NCBI GenBank assembly: GCA_028554795.2
Contig: CM068835.1
Location: 59,700,719 to 59,764,718, forward strand
DNA: 64,000 nt
Direction of reading: 5' to 3'
Source: Sinohyriopsis cumingii
Lineage: Eukaryota; Mollusca; Bivalvia; Unionida; Unionidae
Shown here: piece after piece, positions 63,118 to 64,000 of the stretch
Layout: each line of letters opens with the position of its first letter
Position numbering within the stretch: the stretch's first letter is position 1
Position numbers and translations under genes: made by a program
The notes under the pieces: generated by a model
Told to the model about the DNA's origin: nothing
The model's input: only the letters and a program-made list of their open reading frames with translations
Databases searched by the model: none

Positions 63118-63261
63118 TGTTACAGAATAAAACTAAGTTAAATTTAATAGTGGTAAGATATTTGAAGTTGAACAAGGGATACACTGCTATCTACAAATGT
63201 GATTTATACATGCAGTTGAAATGTGAATACATCTACATAGGTCAGTCAAGACCTGAACTAA

Positions 63262-63362
63262 GAATGAGACTGACAGTACACCGACAGAATGAGATTGACA
63301 GTACACCGACAGAATGAGACTGACAGTACACCGACAGAATGAGATTGACAGTACACTGACAA
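63262..63362. repeat. 25-bp tandem repeat, four copies
   Basis: gaatgagactgacagtacac then cgaca, repeated four times with one C/T difference. Confidence 0.9.
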
Positions 63363-64000
63363 AAAAACAAGATCCACGATTCAAACTATCAAAAGTTAAT
63401 AAACAATGACATAACTATCCAAGAGTAAATTTCAAGGTCCTTTATGACTGATAATGACTATTTAAAACAAATATTATAATATATGCACTCTACTGTCAGA
63501 CCGGAATAGTTTTAGCAAATTATCCCAGATTCATGGAAAAATCTGAACAAGTATTAAAAAATAAAAGTACATATATGGAGTTTATACCAAAATAATTATG
63601 AAAGGAATCATATAGCTATTTTATGGGGAAACATTTTGTACTTTTCTTCAGAATTTAAAATGTACATGTGTCCTTTATGAACAGATGTTCTTTATGTGAC
63701 ATATCTGCTCAGACTGACTTCATCTGATGTGAATTTGCAATTAAATCAATGATTTAACAATAGCGTATGCTTCTGTGATTTCTGCTAAATTTATACACTG
63801 TTATTAATTTTTTTAAGGGATACTTCATATTTGTATGAATGAACAAATAAACTATTATCACAAAAGATATTAAGCCTATTGCAAATTTGAAAAACTGTTT
63901 CAAGGAAGACTTTATTACATTGTATGAATAAACTAAGATACTTTCAGGACACATTTTAGGCGGCATGTGTTGTGTTCATTTCAGGACATATTTTACAGGG

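Larger units (their letters stand above)
60755..64000. other. SHANK intron or upstream DNA
   Basis: No further exon was recognised on the minus strand. Contains (AAT)n at about 61800-61843, a long (TA)n at 61921-62008, a LINE remnant, a pogo-like MITE and a 25-bp tandem repeat. Confidence 0.5.

Overview
The window looks like nuclear DNA of an invertebrate animal, probably a mollusc or another lophotrochozoan (inference). The host gene has introns and is metazoan-specific (SHANK). The DNA is AT-rich and full of SINE-, LINE-, DIRS- and MITE-like repeats, and there are no prokaryotic operons. No species can be named from the sequence alone.

Layout. 1-94: possible last codons of an unidentified plus-strand host gene. 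95-14039: intergenic DNA with two copies of a palindromic MITE-like repeat, a decayed DIRS-type tyrosine-recombinase retrotransposon on the minus strand (about 4530-8600), a 685-bp inverted-repeat element and a 120-bp hairpin. 14040-42789: three mobile elements nested in one another. 42790-46500: the resumed host tandem repeat and a 42-bp minisatellite. 46500-52517: AT-rich DNA, perhaps the long 3' UTR of SHANK. 52518-60754: the last three coding exons of a SHANK homologue on the minus strand (end of PDZ, linker, proline-rich region with PPxxF motifs, SAM). 60755-64000: intron or upstream DNA with a LINE remnant and a pogo-like MITE.

The centre is a Russian doll. Polinton/adintovirus-like element B (14040-42789, old, full of breaks) lies in a host tandem-repeat array. 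A hAT element (17908-36384, perfect 8-bp duplication acataccc) sits inside B's residual polymerase gene. A second, younger Polinton/adintovirus-like element A (18167-35847, 17.7 kb, 418-bp terminal inverted repeats that read as identical) sits inside the hAT. B also lost about 7 kb by an internal deletion that joins a penton-like gene to polymerase motif C.

Element A has two halves. The left half is the virion module on the plus strand: a coiled-coil protein, a small basic protein, a double-jelly-roll-type major capsid protein, a capsid/core protein, an adenain-like protease, a fibre-like protein, a two-helix membrane protein and a penton-like minor capsid protein. The right half holds replication, integration and packaging: a PolB-helicase, a terminal HNH domain, an rve integrase, a parvovirus-type PLA2 with zinc ribbon, an FtsK/A32-type ATPase, a free HNH endonuclease and two paralogous cysteine-rich proteins. 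Between the halves lie 3 kb packed with tandem repeats, a large palindrome and five hairpin-forming 35-bp repeats; this is a candidate origin or regulatory region.

Most notable: the PolB-helicase-HNH reading frame breaks at the same two places in A and in the strongly diverged B. That suggests recoding or separate expression rather than simple decay. A also carries ordinary damage: stops in the protease and fibre genes, and a frame break at an A8 run in the integrase gene.
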